NCBI GenBank assembly: GCA_017617145.1
Contig: JAFZWX010000093.1
Location: 1-34,205 of the forward strand
Reading direction: 5' to 3'
Source of the DNA: Treponema sp.
Lineage (GTDB): Bacteria > Spirochaetota > Spirochaetia > Treponematales > Treponemataceae
DNA length: 34,205 bases
Positions 33,917-34,205 of this stretch are shown here, piece after piece (position 1 is the stretch's first letter; the number at the start of each line of letters is the position of its first letter). Below the pieces are notes generated by a model. The model had not been told where the DNA came from. It was given only the letters and a program-made list of their open reading frames with translations, and did no database searches. Both the position numbers and the translations under genes were made by a program.

Positions 33917-34205
33917 TTATTTCTTCACAAAAATCCCGCTGTTGCAAAAACTCCATCTGGCGGTTGTGCCGTCGATGAAGTTCTCCCGAGGCTCTTCTTT
34001 CCCACGCCCCGGGTCCAGTGTGTACAAAGTTCCGTCTTTCCAGTAAGTCAAAACATAATGAAGCGGATTGTGCATTGGTGCTGCCAAATCAACACTCGCT
34101 CTTGGAACCAGAATTTCTATTACATATTCATCTTTGGCAAGGGCAGACGGAATGTCGGTGATGTCTTCAAACATTGAAGCGTCGGCGCCAACTGCCTGGA
34201 AAAGC
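33917..34205 (-). CDS. C-terminal fragment of an unidentified protein (start outside window)
   Basis: The frame is open from the right edge to TAA at 33917, giving about 95 residues (LFQAVGADASMFEDITDIPS ... FCNSGIFVKK). An internal Met at 34174 is not taken as the start because the frame continues upstream. The stretch NPLHYVLTYWKDGTLYTLDPGRG resembles the His...DP segment of C39-like/papain-like cysteine peptidases (a His followed about 15 residues later by Asp-Pro). That is a weak analogy, since any catalytic Cys would be outside the window. The stop lies only about 12 bp before the hsdM -10 box. Confidence 0.65.
   Translation of the reverse strand, partial: LFQAVGADASMFEDITDIPSALAKDEYVIEILVPRASVDLAAPMHNPLHYVLTYWKDGTLYTLDPGRGKEEPRENFIDGTTARWSFCNSGIFVKK

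Noticed and set aside
33917..34174. Complete 85-residue gene starting at ATG 34174
   Set aside because: The frame remains open upstream to the window edge and there is no ribosome site at that ATG; it is more likely an internal Met of a longer protein.

Overview
The window is AT-rich bacterial DNA with sigma70-type promoters and Shine-Dalgarno sites. It most likely comes from a spirochaete, probably a host-associated Treponema. The basis is its very large Ig-like-repeat lipoprotein, several signal-peptide beta-barrel or lipoprotein genes of spirochaete type, and the GC-rich dispersed repeats. No rRNA or tRNA is present to fix the genus, so this is an inference from gene style.

Layout. (1) 1-4815, minus strand: a TPP-riboswitch-controlled thiamine ABC transporter, thiB-thiP-thiQ. 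It is followed with tight spacing by an MFS permease and a YczE/YitT-type membrane protein that runs off the left edge. (2) 4866-16250, minus: a 10.4-kb gene for a lipoprotein of about 3474 residues and a small outer-membrane barrel, each with its own promoter and terminator. (3) 16249-19185: thrH on minus; on plus, a divergent polysaccharide deacetylase that appears to be leaderless, overlapping tsaD. (4) 19256-23834, minus: an outer-membrane protein, a lipoprotein, rnhA, hisB and hisG. (5) 24030-25667, plus: an acyl-CoA synthetase. (6) 25677-33871, minus: a complete type I restriction-modification locus, hsdM-hsdS-[rloA-rloB]-hsdR, carrying an ATPase/RloB pair with its own promoter. (7) 33917-34205, minus: the C-terminal end of a further protein.

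The only stretch over 300 bp without a conventional gene is 22351-22961, between hisB and hisG. It contains a candidate type I toxin-antitoxin module: a 49-codon hydrophobic/basic ORF with a strong ribosome site, faced by a convergent small RNA of about 100 nt with a near-consensus promoter and an 11-bp terminator stem. It also holds the C-terminal remnant of a PD-(D/E)XK (Rpn-type) transposase and a GC-rich repeat.

Short palindromic repeats recur across the window. Some lie between genes, often directly against stop codons. Others lie inside reading frames: an in-frame insertion in thiQ, one in hsdR, and the C-terminal tail of thiP. This suggests mobile palindromic elements that protein genes tolerate. 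The most interesting items are the type I toxin-antitoxin candidate, the protein-invading palindromes, and the RloAB module inside the hsd locus with a perfect 13-bp inverted repeat beside its promoter.
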